A stretch of DNA of 64,000 bases from Fragilariopsis cylindrus CCMP1102 (GCA_900095095.1 FMBT01000360.1:167014-231013); one strand, 5' to 3'. Positions 11,626 to 25,100 are shown, counted from the first letter of the stretch. Made by a program: numbers and translations. Notes: a model not told the origin generated them from the sequence alone.

Positions 11626-12519
11626 ATGAATGACAACGAAAACAACGACAACAACACCACCGAGGATTGTACTGTTCTTGAAAAGATAGAGGAGGTGAAA
11701 TCTACTACTGAACCAACATTATTATCATCGCTGGTCGATAAAAGTAAAGGTACTACTACTACTACTGCGATGACTACTCATAATAATAAAAAGAGAAAAC
11801 GAGCGTATGGGGAAAGTATGATAGCTGCTTACTCTTCGGTATCATTTGAACCGGTGGTGAAGAGAGATAGAAAAAATAATAATAACAACGACGAAAAAAA
11901 CGACTCCAGCCCACCAGATAGTCCTAGCTTTTTCTTTTCATCTTCTTATACTGTGACACCGTTGTTATCGTCGCCAGGATCTTCTTCATCTTCTTCTGAA
12001 GCAGCAACAACAAGAGATGATGAGACCAGAGGAATTAAAATCCAACAAATTGTTCATCAGCATATCAATGGTCTTTGTATTGTTACTGCTGGTCAATTAT
12101 CTAAAAGTATCCCATCCTCTTTGACATTACAATCTATTCGATTTGTGGCGAAAGAAGCTCCACCATGTAGTGCTGCCATGAAACGAAAACGGATAACTAA
12201 AATGATGAAGGGAGGTACAGTTGACGATGTTGTTCATCCCTCCACAGTGATTGCAGAACTGATATTAGAGGAAAACAACAACAACAACAACAATGATAAC
12301 AATGATAACACCGAAGATAACAATACTAAAGAAATCCAAGAAAAGGAAACGATCATCATCCCACTTTATGCTTGTGTTTGGGGAACAATTATGGAGTTGA
12401 ATAATCGTAACAATGAATTAACACCGAAAATATTGTTGGACGATCCATTATTAGATGGACATATTGCAATAATATTACCATCAGGTACATTCCCACCAGA
12501 AAGAAATTCTGCTGTATAA
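11626..12519 (+). CDS. Abitram/Simiate (FAM206A)-like protein
   Basis: A single exon of 297 residues. The first 140 residues are Asn/Asp/Ser-rich low complexity with a basic KKRKRAYG stretch that could act as a nuclear signal. The C-terminal half resembles the lipoyl/H-protein-like fold of metazoan Abitram (actin-binding transcription modulator): HINGLCIVTAGQLSK, a Lys-rich strand, then IPLYACVWGTIMELNNR and LDGHIAIILPSGTFPP, matching in order the C-terminal motifs of the animal protein. An Asn run (about 12276-12320) lengthens the loop between strands. In animals the protein is linked to nuclear speckles and actin; its role here is unknown. The assignment is from recalled family motifs. Confidence 0.65.
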   Translation: MNDNENNDNNTTEDCTVLEKIEEVKSTTEPTLLSSLVDKSKGTTTTTAMTTHNNKKRKRAYGESMIAAYSSVSFEPVVKRDRKNNNNNDEKNDSSPPDSPSFFFSSSYTVTPLLSSPGSSSSSSEAATTRDDETRGIKIQQIVHQHINGLCIVTAGQLSKSIPSSLTLQSIRFVAKEAPPCSAAMKRKRITKMMKGGTVDDVVHPSTVIAELILEENNNNNNNDNNDNTEDNNTKEIQEKETIIIPLYACVWGTIMELNNRNNELTPKILLDDPLLDGHIAIILPSGTFPPERNSAV

Positions 12520-12693
12520 TGCATCGATTGACAATACACAGAAGTAGTACTCTTAATTCAATAATGGCTAGCATGCAGTTATTTAACATAAGAAAAGCTT
12601 TCTTTTAATGCCTATAATCGAATTTTCTATACTGAGTTTACAATTGCGACTATTATGCTATTGCGTCTATGTCTTAGTTGTTGCTTTCTTTAT

Positions 12694-15600
12694 TTAGTCC
12701 TGTGGTACTGGATTGATAAGACGATTCCGAAAACTTCCTTGAAGTAAAAATGAAAATGGTAGCTTATAGCGTTTGAACATTGCAATCAAATTCCACCAAA
12801 TGGTCGCCCTGACATCCCTTCCACTTCGCCACGCAGGGTTTAGTATTTGCTCTATACTATCACTAGTTCCAATGATATGACTGAGTTCTTTTCTCAATAC
12901 CCAAGGCTGTTGAGTTCATGATAAAAATTAACAAAGAAGAAGAGAAGGAGTTAGATAGGAAGAAAAAAGAAGGAACGATCATTCATTGATGCTGTGGTAC
13001 GCTCGTAAATGAATTGAATATAGTTGTCGAATTAACTTACAGAAAGAAACTCGCAATACAGAGGTGTACCTGGACCCTGAGAGCCTTCGAATGTAGGAGA
13101 AGAGCAGGAAACTTTGAATCGTGATACAAATCGGTGACTGCATAGTGGGCAGGAAGTTGTGAAGTCTTGGAAATCACGCTGCTGCCAACCAGAAACGATA
13201 TCCTCTTCTTTCATAATATTTGAACACGAAGGACATGCATCACCATACGTGTCGATGAAAATATCAGGATAGAGAAAATCCAAAAGGCTCTCACCTAATA
13301 CAAGTTGTTTCTTTAGTCGGTCAGATAGAATTTCTGTTTGAATCATTGATGCCTTCTTATTTCGTCTTCGCTTCTTTTTTTTCTTAGTTCTTGAGTTCGT
13401 CAAATTTGATGCAAAGAATTGAAGAAAAGCAGCAGAAGTCGCATGTTCAATCGATAGTTCTGAGCCATTGTCTGATAACCCATCACTGCCAACACTTTCT
13501 TCGTCCGATGGTACCTTCATACCGAAAATATTTCTTTGGGAATCGCCTTTCATCTTGTTAAGATTCTTCTTCAGAAAGAGAGAGTAGGCGTCAGATTTAG
13601 GATCTCCACTCGGAAGATTTTTGCTCTCCTGATCATCTCTGCTCTGTGCAAATGAAGCTACGAAGAAGGCAAGTACGTCACTATTCGCCACCAGACCATC
13701 GCGTTTCATAATTTCGATTAATTCGAAAGCTCTTTTGGTATCCCCGCATCTTCCACAAGCTTCCATCAACGATTTGAAAACGTCGGGATCAGTCCTTAGA
13801 CCACGCGTCTCCATATTCTGAAGAGCATCAAAAGCCAAATCAAGCTGAGCTACCGCAACTGCCCTTATTTCTTCATATTCCGCCAATGCTTCGTCATTGT
13901 CAAGAAGGCTTCGATCACGACAAACTCTAGTTGGATCAAGTGATAGAGCAAAATTCGACATCGTGTCGTACGCCGCTTGAGCACCTGTGTTCAGATCAGG
14001 ACATGGAGATTTACTAGTCATATATGAAATAGCATCATCAATTGCGGCTTCTCCACCGGGACAAACAATTCCACCGCCACCGCATAACCCCATCGTGAAG
14101 TCTGTCGCAATGTTTGACTGAGAAGAAGCGACGCTCTCGCCGTTGCGAATGTCGGTAGATTCAGCTTCATCCTTCTGGACACCTTGTTCTGCAGTCTTTT
14201 CTCGTACAACTTTTGAGGTTGCTACCGGTATCTCATTTTCTATCTCATCTCTCTTTGATTGATACTCTTGCCACTCCCGTCCAATAATCGCAGAGTAGGC
14301 AAAGAAAAATACGGTGAAAGACATGCCCTCAGGAGAGTAATCGTAGTCACTCCCATAAAAATTGGCGAGATCAGCACTTTTGTCGACAGAATAATTCTTC
14401 TGCAACTGTTTTACCAGCGAAGCTTGACGGTCAAATTCTGCCGTAATCATGCCTGGGATTGGACGAGGACGACAAAACAGTGACGAATCGAATTTTTCTG
14501 GCCAAGTTTCGTATATGAAAGGAGCTTCTTCAAAAAGATCAGAGGTATTTGGTTCCACAGCAACGAAAGTCTCGAGCTGTTTGTGTACTTTGGCACTTTG
14601 AAGAAAAGGGGTATGCACCTTTTTTAGTTTCAACCGGCTACGGTTTAGTTTTGCATCAATACTTTGGTCAAAGAATATAATATCGGGTAGTTCTGGACTG
14701 TACAACCGTTTTGTGATAAAATCATCGAATTGTTGGGTCGAGCATAGTTCTGACAGTATAAGAAGTATTCTGATTTCTGGGAGGTGATGAAACTATCCGT
14801 GTCAAATCTGTGGTTCTTGCCCCATGACAACCAATCCTTTGAGTCTGGGGACGACGACGATTGAAGGTCTAGCTTAGACTTATCGGGGACATGAACACAT
14901 TTTCGGTAATCCTTCATATGGCCACAAAAAATCGCAAGAAAGCCTCCTGTAATCGATCCCATTGATTTTGTTCCCTATCGTTTATCGTGTCATCCGACAA
15001 ATTCTCTGAATCTGGAGTATATTGCAAATTGAATGCTTGATCCAACGTTTGAAGTTTTTCCCTCCAAACTCGTTCCCCCTTTTCTTTCGCTATTTCTTTG
15101 AAAGCGCACTGACTGATCTTATTTTGAACAAATTCTTGGTATTCAGTTTCAAGACCTCTGCCTTTCCAGAATAGATGACCAGCTATCTCTTGTAGACTAT
15201 GCTGAAGCTTCGACCATTTCTTCCCTGGCACAGGCGGCAATTCCATCGTCCGCTGACCAAACATGATACTATTTCGATCCAAGTCGACAACTATCGCTTC
15301 GTCACAGACAAATTTTTGTACATTCATCCAGTTATCACGTGTTACTCCACATAGGTAGGGAACTAGCAATGGAAAGAAAAGAAGAAAAAATTGTGAAGTT
15401 AGTATGAAGTATCGAACATACCATTTACAAGAAGTACCTGCAAGACGTTGCTTAGAATAAATTGACGTACCCGGAGCATCTAAGATAGGACATAGAAATT
15501 TAGGAAGCAATGGTACATATAGATGACTCCATTTCATTGGGTACAATAATGAACAAAGAATCTCTGAACAAACCGTCAGAATAGAATGTTGACTCGACAC

Positions 15601-17046
15601 TAAAATGATTTTTCGTTCCATAGTCAAGCAATACCAAAGATGTAAAATATTTTCAATATCAAGACAATCGAAGAGTATCTGATACGGTAGGGCCACGTAT
15701 GCAATCGGTAACTTCGCTGGCGGGGACCAAAATCTAATAACAGAATCAAGGATGCTTATCTTGACTTCAAAAGATCCTGGAGGAGGTGCAGGAATTTCCA
15801 TACAAAGATTCATCACATACCGTTCAATGGGAGCTTTCATACAGTCTGTGCTTGTTGCTAGACGATATAGTTGAGCAAGATATTCCCGAAATGCAGTAAC
15901 ATACGGCCATATTGATAAAAGACATAAGCACTTTGGAATGTATAACCGCTTGCCTTCTGAATTAACACTGACTTCAATACCGGCTTCTCCCACAGTTGCA
16001 GAATGTAGTTTTTCATTATTTTGCCAGGGTGTATTATCCGTTGGTTGGTATTCTTCATATATTGTCAAGCATGTTCCATATACTTTCCGTCCCTTATCAT
16101 TCGTCATAACAAAATGATGTGCACTGGGCATTCTATATTCGGAGGGTTGTATTATATCTCCCACAGGAAAACAAAATTGTGTCACCATCGGATTTAATGG
16201 ATGATCTGAATGATCTTCTAATGGAAATCTAGCTGTAATTTTTGGTGCGAATGTGTAGGGATTCTTATCTCCGCTATAAATACTTGTATCTGGCATATGT
16301 ATATTTTCACTTTCTTCTTCTCCCTTCTCCACAATATTTCGATTCCATTTCTCTCGAGGTGTCGGTGGTGGTGACAGTAAAGTGGGAGACGACGACGGCT
16401 CTTCTTCTTCTTCTTCTTCTTTACTTTCATCATCTTCATAATGACGATTCTTCGGCGAAAGGGTATGGTTTATTGCGTGATCAGTTCCAGTTTTTTCGTC
16501 GTTATCAACTACATCGTTAAGTGATCGACCAATTCTCTTGGGTGATACCCCTTCGTTATCTTTGTCGTTGTCGTGTCTTGTCTTACTATCGTTACTCGAA
16601 GTGTATGTTTGTTTCTGGTTGGCAGATACTGCCTGGGGACGTTTTTGGACCGGAGTTCTTAGCACTTGAATCTGATCATCTTTATTTGTTGCGGCAGCAG
16701 CAGCAGTTTCCCATCTAGGATGACAGCTAACTACGATAAAATATTCGACTAATCGTTGAACAGAAACGGCATTATCTATCGATTCTTCGACAGTAACTTT
16801 TCGTCTTAACTTAAGTGGTGTAAGTTTAGGAGATGGTATATTGTTACTATTTTTTCGCTCTTGTGGCTGTTGTTGTTGCTGCTGCTGCTCTTTTTGCTGA
16901 GTTGCCTTGATCTTCGTTTCGTCCGCTGGAGTGGATGTCGATGATGCACGACTTGTCATTGAGCTACCACTGCCTAATTTCGACGGAGAGACATGATGTT
17001 TAGTATCTTCAGCGACAACGTCACCAGCATACTCGGTTTCGGTCAT
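12694..17046 (-). CDS. DENND4/Crag-like Rab guanine-nucleotide exchange factor
   Basis: Exons 17046-15471, 15362-13041 and 12906-12694, about 1,370 residues. The 108-bp intron after LDAP is a multiple of three without stops, so a naive frame reads through it. Order: disordered Gln/Ser/Glu-rich N-terminus; uDENN (FAPKITARFPLED, FCFPVGD); cDENN (ILFDCLDIENILHLWYCLTM, YVPLLPKFL); dDENN (EAFLRFFVAI, SELCSTQQFDDFI, ELPDIIFFDQSI); a PPR-like helical pair (DVFKSLMEACGRCGDTKRAF); a four-Cys finger (CPSC, CPLC); and the C-terminal PWVLRKEL segment. This whole arrangement is that of animal DENND4, which activates Rab10/Rab8-type GTPases in secretory traffic. Two one-base deletions at about 14914 and 14765 break the dDENN frame. 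Confidence 0.85.
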
Positions 17047-19121
17047 CCTTTTCTGCTACAGTACGGTACAACCCTTGTTCCTTATTCAATGAACCGCTAA
17101 TCGACGAAATACGATGCAATACAGTAATAATACGGTACAATTCGACTTTAAAAAAAAGTTTCTTCAGTATTTTTTATGTGATGCTTATGATGTTCATTGC
17201 TAAATTGATCCGTTGAGGCCGACAGTACTTTTTGGTACAGCACATGTTTGTCGTGAGTAGACTCCTACTAGTATGTTCGTAAGACCTATGCCCCATTCTG
17301 TACGCTCCCCGTTTGGTATCTATCCTATGAATGATTCATAGGTTACCGGTTCCGGCTCGTTTGATTATAGAGGATTTTAAATCTAAGCAAAGGCAAAGCT
17401 TGGCACTAACCACCAACAACCCTATTAAGCAGGTAGCAAGTAACCTGTAGGACCTACCAGCATATCAGACTATCAATGCAAACCTGCTTTGACTGTCTTC
17501 GAAAGACCTACCTCTTGCTGCCAAGCCTCAATTTCTTTGAACTGATCCATTGCAAATGGCAATTTCTCAGTTCTCTAATAGTCGTAGTGGTAACAATGAT
17601 AGATTTAATTGTTCAAGTCCCAAGTAAACAAGCTATCAACACTACATATATGGTCATCATGAAACCAATCGAGTTGTGGCAACAACGACATCCTTCAAAC
17701 AAGCAAACCCACACTGAGGGATGCTTGTTCTAGCAGCAATCCTCTGTGTAACACCCTGATTCATTGCCTTCCTTCAGATATGGAATTAGGTGATTCTGTA
17801 AACTAAGCAAACATTCATGACGCATGGCTAGCACAAGCCAAAGACACCAGTAAATCTTTCCATCACTAAGTGAACACTACCAGGAGCGGTACTACTACTG
17901 TATCAGGTGTTATTTTAACAAGTATTAATACACAGACTTTATCAAAAACTTCAGCCTCAAAGATAGTATCTCTGTAGAATTAGGCAACATCAGCACAGTC
18001 TCTGTGGATGAAAAAAATGTACACAACAAATCCCGTGAATCCCAAGGCAAAGCAATAGATTATTACCCCTGACTACTGTAGTATGTTGTCCATGTTCATC
18101 GAGAAGAAGTGTTTTTTACTTTTTGGCGCGACCGATTTTGATGTGTTGTCCGTGTCGAGCCTGACACACCACCGTTGACGGACAGAAAAAGCGAGATGGC
18201 GCGAAAACAAAGAAATGGCATGCAGCGCGCCCTTCGAAAATATTAAAAAGTCAATTTATGCATTTTTAATTTTCGTCGCTCGTCGTGCGGAGAACGATAC
18301 ACCGCGGCGCTACGCGATTTTATGTGAGTTTGTAAAGTTGTTGTGTTGTGTTGTTGTATCGACAAAGACAGTTAATAAAAAATACATGTCTATAAAAGAC
18401 GAATTGAATTGATTGTGTTCAGGTAGGTCCTAATAGTTGTCGGACGATGTTTAAAGAGTTTTAATTGATGAAATTGTTGTTATCTTGGTCCAAAAAAAAT
18501 CCGAAACAACGATACGTGCATGCATGAGATTTGAGTTTTTTTGCCGAAGGATGATAATAATGCTGCCCTCGAGCGGCGAGCGTTTTTAAAATAAAACATT
18601 ATTTATTTTTGTGTTATTGGATGCAGTTCATATTATATATCGAGTCACATATCACATTATCTGCTCTCTTAAAAAACAATTTAACCTCGAGACACGTGAT
18701 GTAAATTGATAAGGAGATGCAAATATACTTCATTACATTTTTTTCATCGTACTATTACTATTGATTTTGTTTTAATTCATTTGATTGAATGTATGTTATC
18801 ATTAGTTCTAAGAATTATCTGTACTTGATCGGAGATGCATCACTTCACAAAACATAATAACTCGATTGTGCTGCTCAAAACGACCATACGCCTCGCTTTG
18901 AATTCTTCCCACAAACATGCAGAACTAACTCAAACTCATATACATCAATACATCATCCATCTCACACTTTTCCTTCCTTCTCATTCGTTTTTTTGATTGA
19001 CCGTTCACAATACTTGACTTGTATTATCATTCGTTAATATAGATAGAAACACATCGGCAACTTTTGGTCTGATTTGATTATAATCGATTACGGAAGTGGT
19101 CCATTCGAAAAAGTTAAGACA
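17047..19121. other. Large intergenic region, likely divergent promoters
   Basis: About 2.1 kb between the divergent DENND4-like and remodeller genes. No credible ORF, tRNA or transposon is seen. Two E2F-like boxes lie at 18123-18130 and 18198-18206 in opposite orientation, in a locally GC-richer patch (about 18120-18320). Confidence 0.45.
18123..18206. promoter_or_regulatory. Pair of E2F-like sites (tentative)
   Basis: TTTGGCGC at about 18123-18130 and GGCGCGAAA at 18198-18206 (TTTCGCGCC on the minus strand) both fit the E2F/DP consensus TTTSSCGC, 70 bases apart and facing each other. They sit about 0.9 kb upstream of the remodeller start. This is a match to a short degenerate consensus only. 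Confidence 0.25.
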
Positions 19122-22100
19122 ATGTCTGATGAAGAAAGAGGAGGAGGAATAGGAGGGGGTCGTCGCTCTAGACGAGCCAAGTCTAAGCCTATTGACTACG
19201 CCAAGGAACAAGAATTCAGTGATGAAGAAAATCTTTTTGAAGACGCAGACAAACCTGCACCTGTTCCTACCAATGTTGCTCCCAAAAAAAGACGTGCCAA
19301 AGGAAATCGTAAATCCAAAGGGAAAAAGCAGCAGCAGCAAGAAGGTGACTATCGCGGCAATGATGGTATGGATCAATACGAAGAAGAAGACACCGAAGAT
19401 TATGGTCCACCGAAACCAGTTTACACCGAACGGGGTTACGACCCAACTCTTCCACCAATTCGAGAACGATTTACATTTCTACCTGAATATGAATTGGATG
19501 GGTCACCCAAAATTGAAGGGATTATTGGTAGACGTCCGGTCGATGAAAAGGAAGACAAAGAAGACAAAAATAGTGATGACGATAACAGCACCACCAGCAA
19601 TGGCAACGACAACGTCGATGACGAGGAAGAAGGATCCGATGGGAAGAAACAACGAAGTCGGCGGGGAAACGGGGGGGAAAAAGGACAATAATAAATCGCC
19701 TGCCAAAAATAAAGACAAAATCAAAGAGTCAAACTCTAATTTTATCGACTACGAGTATCTTGTTAAATACCGGAATCAATCACACTTGCATCTTGGATGG
19801 AAGACAGGTGCAGACTTAGAATCGATGAACAAGTCAGCCAAGACCATTTACCGTCGTTATCTCAAAAAGGTAGCAGCGGGACAAGACGAAGAATTGGAAA
19901 ATCCTGATATCGATCAATCTTTTGTGGTAGTACAAAAGATTCTTGCCGAAGAAAGAACCAGGAACTTGTATTGGAACTTTCCGATAAGGAGCTATTGGCA
20001 TGGGAGAAGGAAAGGGAAAAGGAAATGGCCGAAGAGGATGAAACCAGTGAGGAGGAAGGAGAAGAAAAGAAGGAAGAAGCCGAGAAAAGGACAAAGGTCC
20101 AAAAGAAACTACTACAAATAGTATAGAGAAAAAGGACGAAGGACTAGTAGAAACTTCTATAGACAAAAAGACGCAATGGATGTTTCCCCCTCGGAAGAAA
20201 AAAAGGGTAAGTTTTTCAAACTATTTGTACTTCACTACACCACACTAGCCTTGATTTTTCGTTTTTGCTCACTCACTTTTTATTTCTTTCTTAATCATGC
20301 TGTCATTCGTAATTGACGCTCCATATTATAATCTTGGTTCTTTAGATGACATAATAGACTGGAAGAAGGATGATATCGACTTTAGCCAGCTTACTATTGA
20401 TCAACTCAAAATCATCATAGGCAAGGAAGAACCATATTATCCCAAATTTGAAGGATGCGATAACGCTTACCGGGATGGATTATTAACAGAGCCCCCCAAA
20501 AAGCCTCGAGCTTCCTATCTATTCTTTCAGTGCATAATGCGCTCGTACTTTGCTATGCGGAACCCCGGTGCCACTAACGGAGAGCTCATGACTATTCTAG
20601 GAGAAAAGTGGGGCTCCATGTCTGAAGAAAATGGCCAAGGGCCTTTTCTTGAGCTCGCGAAGGATGAAGTCAAGCTTTATGAGCATGAACGTTTTTTACT
20701 AGAAAAGGCACAAAGACCAAATGAAATGTGGCAGCCAATCCGTAGATGTCGGATGATCGTGGACAGGCTTGCACAAGACGGTTTCGCTAATATTTTCCTC
20801 GAGCCGGTTAATCTAGATGACTTTCCCGACTATGAAGAATCTATAGATATCCCTATGGATCTTGGAACAGTTCGGACGAAATTATTATCAAAGAAGTACC
20901 AGATGCCCGAACAATTTGCTCGAGATATGCGTAAGATTGGAACAATTGCAAGATCTACAACCGTCATGGATCTGCCATTTGGCATGTCGCTGATTATATG
21001 TCGAAACAATTTGAGCGACTCTATCATGCATGGGTGCAAGAATTTCGTGAGCGATATTTGAGATGGGCAAACCCCAGAGCTCGTCCATGGGAACATACTT
21101 GCCGGGAGCATGATGGAAAATGCAATACCAAGGACAAAGACCTCGTACTTTGTGATCATTGTGATGCTGCTTACGGATACAAGTGCACGACGCCTCCGCT
21201 GGACGAGCTTCCAAGTGGCATTTGGCATTGTTCCGAGTGCTCTAAAAAATTGAGATCCGTTAGAGGTGTCCGGATGCTGTCTGCAACATCAGAGCAAGCA
21301 GCTCGGAAAAGAGCGGATCTCGGGGAAATACCCAGGCGAAAGGTGAAGCAAACTATGTATCTCGTGAAATGGGCAGGCCTGGGGTATGAGTTTTGTACAT
21401 GGGAAACGAAAGATGATATCGGGAGTTCAGATGTCATCAATGAATACCATAAACTAAACGATTCTTTTCCTGACGAAATAGGCATGCCCGAGGAGGCAGC
21501 GACAAAGATCATGTCGGCAACAGAACACATTAACAGGAAAAACGCCGGAGGTAGTACCTGTGTACCTGATCTTCGAACCAATCTATACGCACAAACAAGG
21601 GCCTTTCAATTTACGAAGTTTGGCTTAGATGTGCCAGAAAATGTTTGTCGAGAATGTGGACCTTTGACGAAGGCATCCCATGAGTTTTACGTTCGTGATG
21701 AACTAAGTCCTTCACATCCAAAAGAAGTTCTTGAATGTGTTTATGAAATGACGGATAGAGTCGCTTTAAAGGATACCCTCCCACAAATGATGAAATCGGA
21801 TCATATGCTTCCACCACTTCTAACAGGAGAGTATGATGTAGTCGTGCCTATTACTTCAAGGGGACTTATGATGAATGTTGGAGAAATTAATGGTTCCGTG
21901 GCATTCCTAGGATATAGACAATTCCCGGATGGTAGCAAAGGCCCCGCTGAATTAAAGCAACTCCTTCGAGGAGCCGGGGACAAAATTATTGCCGTGGACG
22001 GTGTCAGCACCGTAAATAAATCTTTCAAGGATATAATTGGTATGCTCCGTGAGAGCGGCAAGAACACATTCGCAATCATGCGCTTCTTGGAAAATAGACT

Positions 22101-25100
22101 TACTGGTGTTGAAGGGGATTATACTAGTTACGGAAATCGCGGAAGATACTCGATTGTAGAACTTAAGAAAAAGCTCAGCAATGATCGAAAGCGGCTTTTG
22201 GTACACCGAGATATGAATATTTTTGAGGATGATACTAAAGAAGGAAAGGAAACAACGAAGGAAGGAAGTGGTTCTGACGAGGAGGCAGATAGCGAAGGAG
22301 AGTTTCAGCTAGATAGCGATGACGACGAGGAAGAAGAAGGGATTGGTAATACATCGATGGTCAAGTCCGAATTAGATGACTTAAAAGCGTCGATCGAAGA
22401 AGATGTGAAATTAGAAGAGCCGTCGAAGATCGAAGAAGTGAAGAAAACGCCAACTGAGGCAATGACTAGCTCACCACCACCACGAGACAAAACCGATACT
22501 CCTCCGGCAAATGACACCGGAACACCAAGGAGTCCATCCTCCGATGAAACTTTCCAATCGTTGACGATTCAATCTGAAAAAACTCGTTCACTTGCGTCTC
22601 GCCTATTGAACCTAGATATTGGCTACAGCAGCGACGAGGGTGGAGACGAAGATTGTTTATTCTACTTGGATGGTCTCGACGATACTTTTACATCGAAAGA
22701 TTCGTTACATAAAGTATCAGTAAAACCTGCAACGGAGGTAAATGAAGAAGAAAATATAATACCGGTTAAACGCAATGAGTTTTCTTCACTCGGAGACAGA
22801 AGTAAGTTGTTGGCATCTGTTGCTATTACTTCTTGCCTTCCCGATGCTGATGACTTCGATGAAAATTTCCCCTTTCCGTCAAAGAAGGAAATTGCAGCGA
22901 AGGAAGCAGTTAAGGAAGCCGATGCCAAAAAGGCCGAAGAAGAAGCCATCACACCTAGTAGTCCGGAAAAACTTGCCAAAAGATCTACCGTGAAGATTGA
23001 ACAGATTGCTACGGAGACTTCTGAGACCCTTAACGTGTGGGCAAATGTTGAATCTGCTGCCGCAACTCTTCAGCTGCCTCTAAGTGAAATTAAGAGAATT
23101 TTACGAGGAGAGTTGGACGAAGATGATTTCAATGACGAAGTAGGAGGTTTTCGTTGGCAGTATGCTGCCACAAACGCGTTAGTCACTGCTGGTGAAAGTA
23201 AAAGAAAGGGAAGCAAGCAAAGTAAGGAGGCTTTAATGGAATTTCGAGATAAACTTTATGACCCAACCGAGCCCCATCCTTACAAGAATGGTAATAAACT
23301 TCGGGACTATCAGGTTGAGGGAGTGAATTGGTTAGCAAGTACTTTCTACAAAAAACAAGGTTGTATCTTAGCCGACGAAATGGGGTTGGGAAAAGTGAGT
23401 ATTTTCGGAAGTACAGTAATACGTTTTTTTAAAGTGGTTATATATATATATATATATATATATATCTTTTGTTGTTGTTGTTGTCGTCGTCTGATGTTCG
23501 ATCTCACCAAATATTCTCGTCTTTGGTATACTTTCCTCGCATACTTTTGTTGTTTTTCTAGACTGTTCAAATTGTCTCTTATTTGGAACATTTGCATCGT
23601 GTCGAAAAGATTACTGGACCCTTCTTGGTAGTTGTGCCATTATCGACCGTAGAACATTGGAGACGTGAATTCGAAGGTTGGACAGATATGGTTACTTGTG
23701 TGTATCATGACAGACAACGTCAATGGCGTGATGTTCTTCGCGAATATGAATGGTATTATGAAGATAAGCCTCGCAGCCCTGAATTTCTGAAATTCAGCGT
23801 CCTCGTAACAACATATGACACATTGATCGGTGATTTTGATGTGATTGGTCAGATACCATTCCGGGTAGCTGTAGTCGACGAAGCACATCGACTGAGGAAT
23901 CAAAAAGGAAAACTACTTGAATGTATGAAAGAAATAAGCGCGAAAGGGACTATACAACACGGCTACCAAAGTCGTGTGCTCATGTCTGGTACACCCCTCC
24001 AGAACGATCTTAGCGAGCTGTGGACGCTTTTGAATTTCATTGAACCATTCAAATTTCCAGATTTGGACAATTTTTTATATCATTATGGAAATATGAGAAG
24101 CAGGGAACAGGTTGAAAGCTTGCAAGCACAGATATCTCCATTTATGCTGCGACGAGTAAAAGAAGATGTGGCGAAGGATATTCCAGCAAAAGAAGAAACT
24201 GTGATCGATGTCGAGCTGACATCTGTTCAGAAGCAATACTATCGTGCTATTTTTGAGCGCAATCACGCCTTTTTGAATATGGGTAATTCTCGTGTGACCG
24301 CACCTAAGCTGATGAACATTCAAATGGAACTTCGAAAAGTGTGCAACCATCCCTGTCTTCTAGATGGCGTTGAACACAGAGAACAAGAGCGTGTGTTCAA
24401 GGAATTTCTAGAAGAGGGCAAGTTTGATGGAAAATCACCAGAGGAGCAGCAGTATATAATGAATGAGCATCTACAGGTACAGACCAGTGGGAAAATGGTG
24501 TTGCTGGACAAGCTTCTTCCAAAACTTCGACGAGAGGGACATAAGATTCTTATATTTAGTCAAATGGTAAAAATGTTGGATTTGATTTCTGAATACTGTG
24601 AATTCCGGAATTTCCCTCACGAACGACTTGATGGTCGTGTTCGAGGTGCGGATCGACAAAAATCGATCGATCGATTCAATACGGAAGAGAATGCATTCCT
24701 ATTTCTCCTTTCAACTCGCGCAGGTGGCGTTGGTATCAATTTGACAGCTGCTGATGTTTGTATCATTTTTGATAGTGATTGGAATCCGTAAGTACTGAGA
24801 TGCTTTTTTAGACTTTAAACACAAGCATTATCGAGCCATCGAGAAGGGTTTAAGAAAAAACTCACCATCCTTTGTTCCATTTCTTCTTCTTTGTGATCTA
24901 TCACGCTACAAATAGACAAAATGATGTCCAAGCTCAGGCTAGATGTCATCGAATTGGACAGACTAAAGATGTACGAATTTATCGACTCGTCACCAGCCGT
25001 TCTTTCGAGGAAGAAATGTTTGACAGGGCAAGTAAAAAGCTGGGTCTAGAACAGGCAGTTCTTGGAACGTTCGGACAAGATGAGGACGATGATAAGCCAA

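Noticed and set aside
15363-15470. 36-residue insertion (TSIYSKQRLAG...) in the DENN domain
   Set aside because: It is flanked by GTACGT and a pyrimidine-rich CTAG acceptor, and removing it restores the family sequence LDAP-VPYLCG, so it is an in-frame intron.
17447-17457. 11-bp palindrome GTAGGACCTAC, also at 48238-48248
   Set aside because: Two occurrences in 64 kb with unrelated flanks and no link to gene starts; could be chance.
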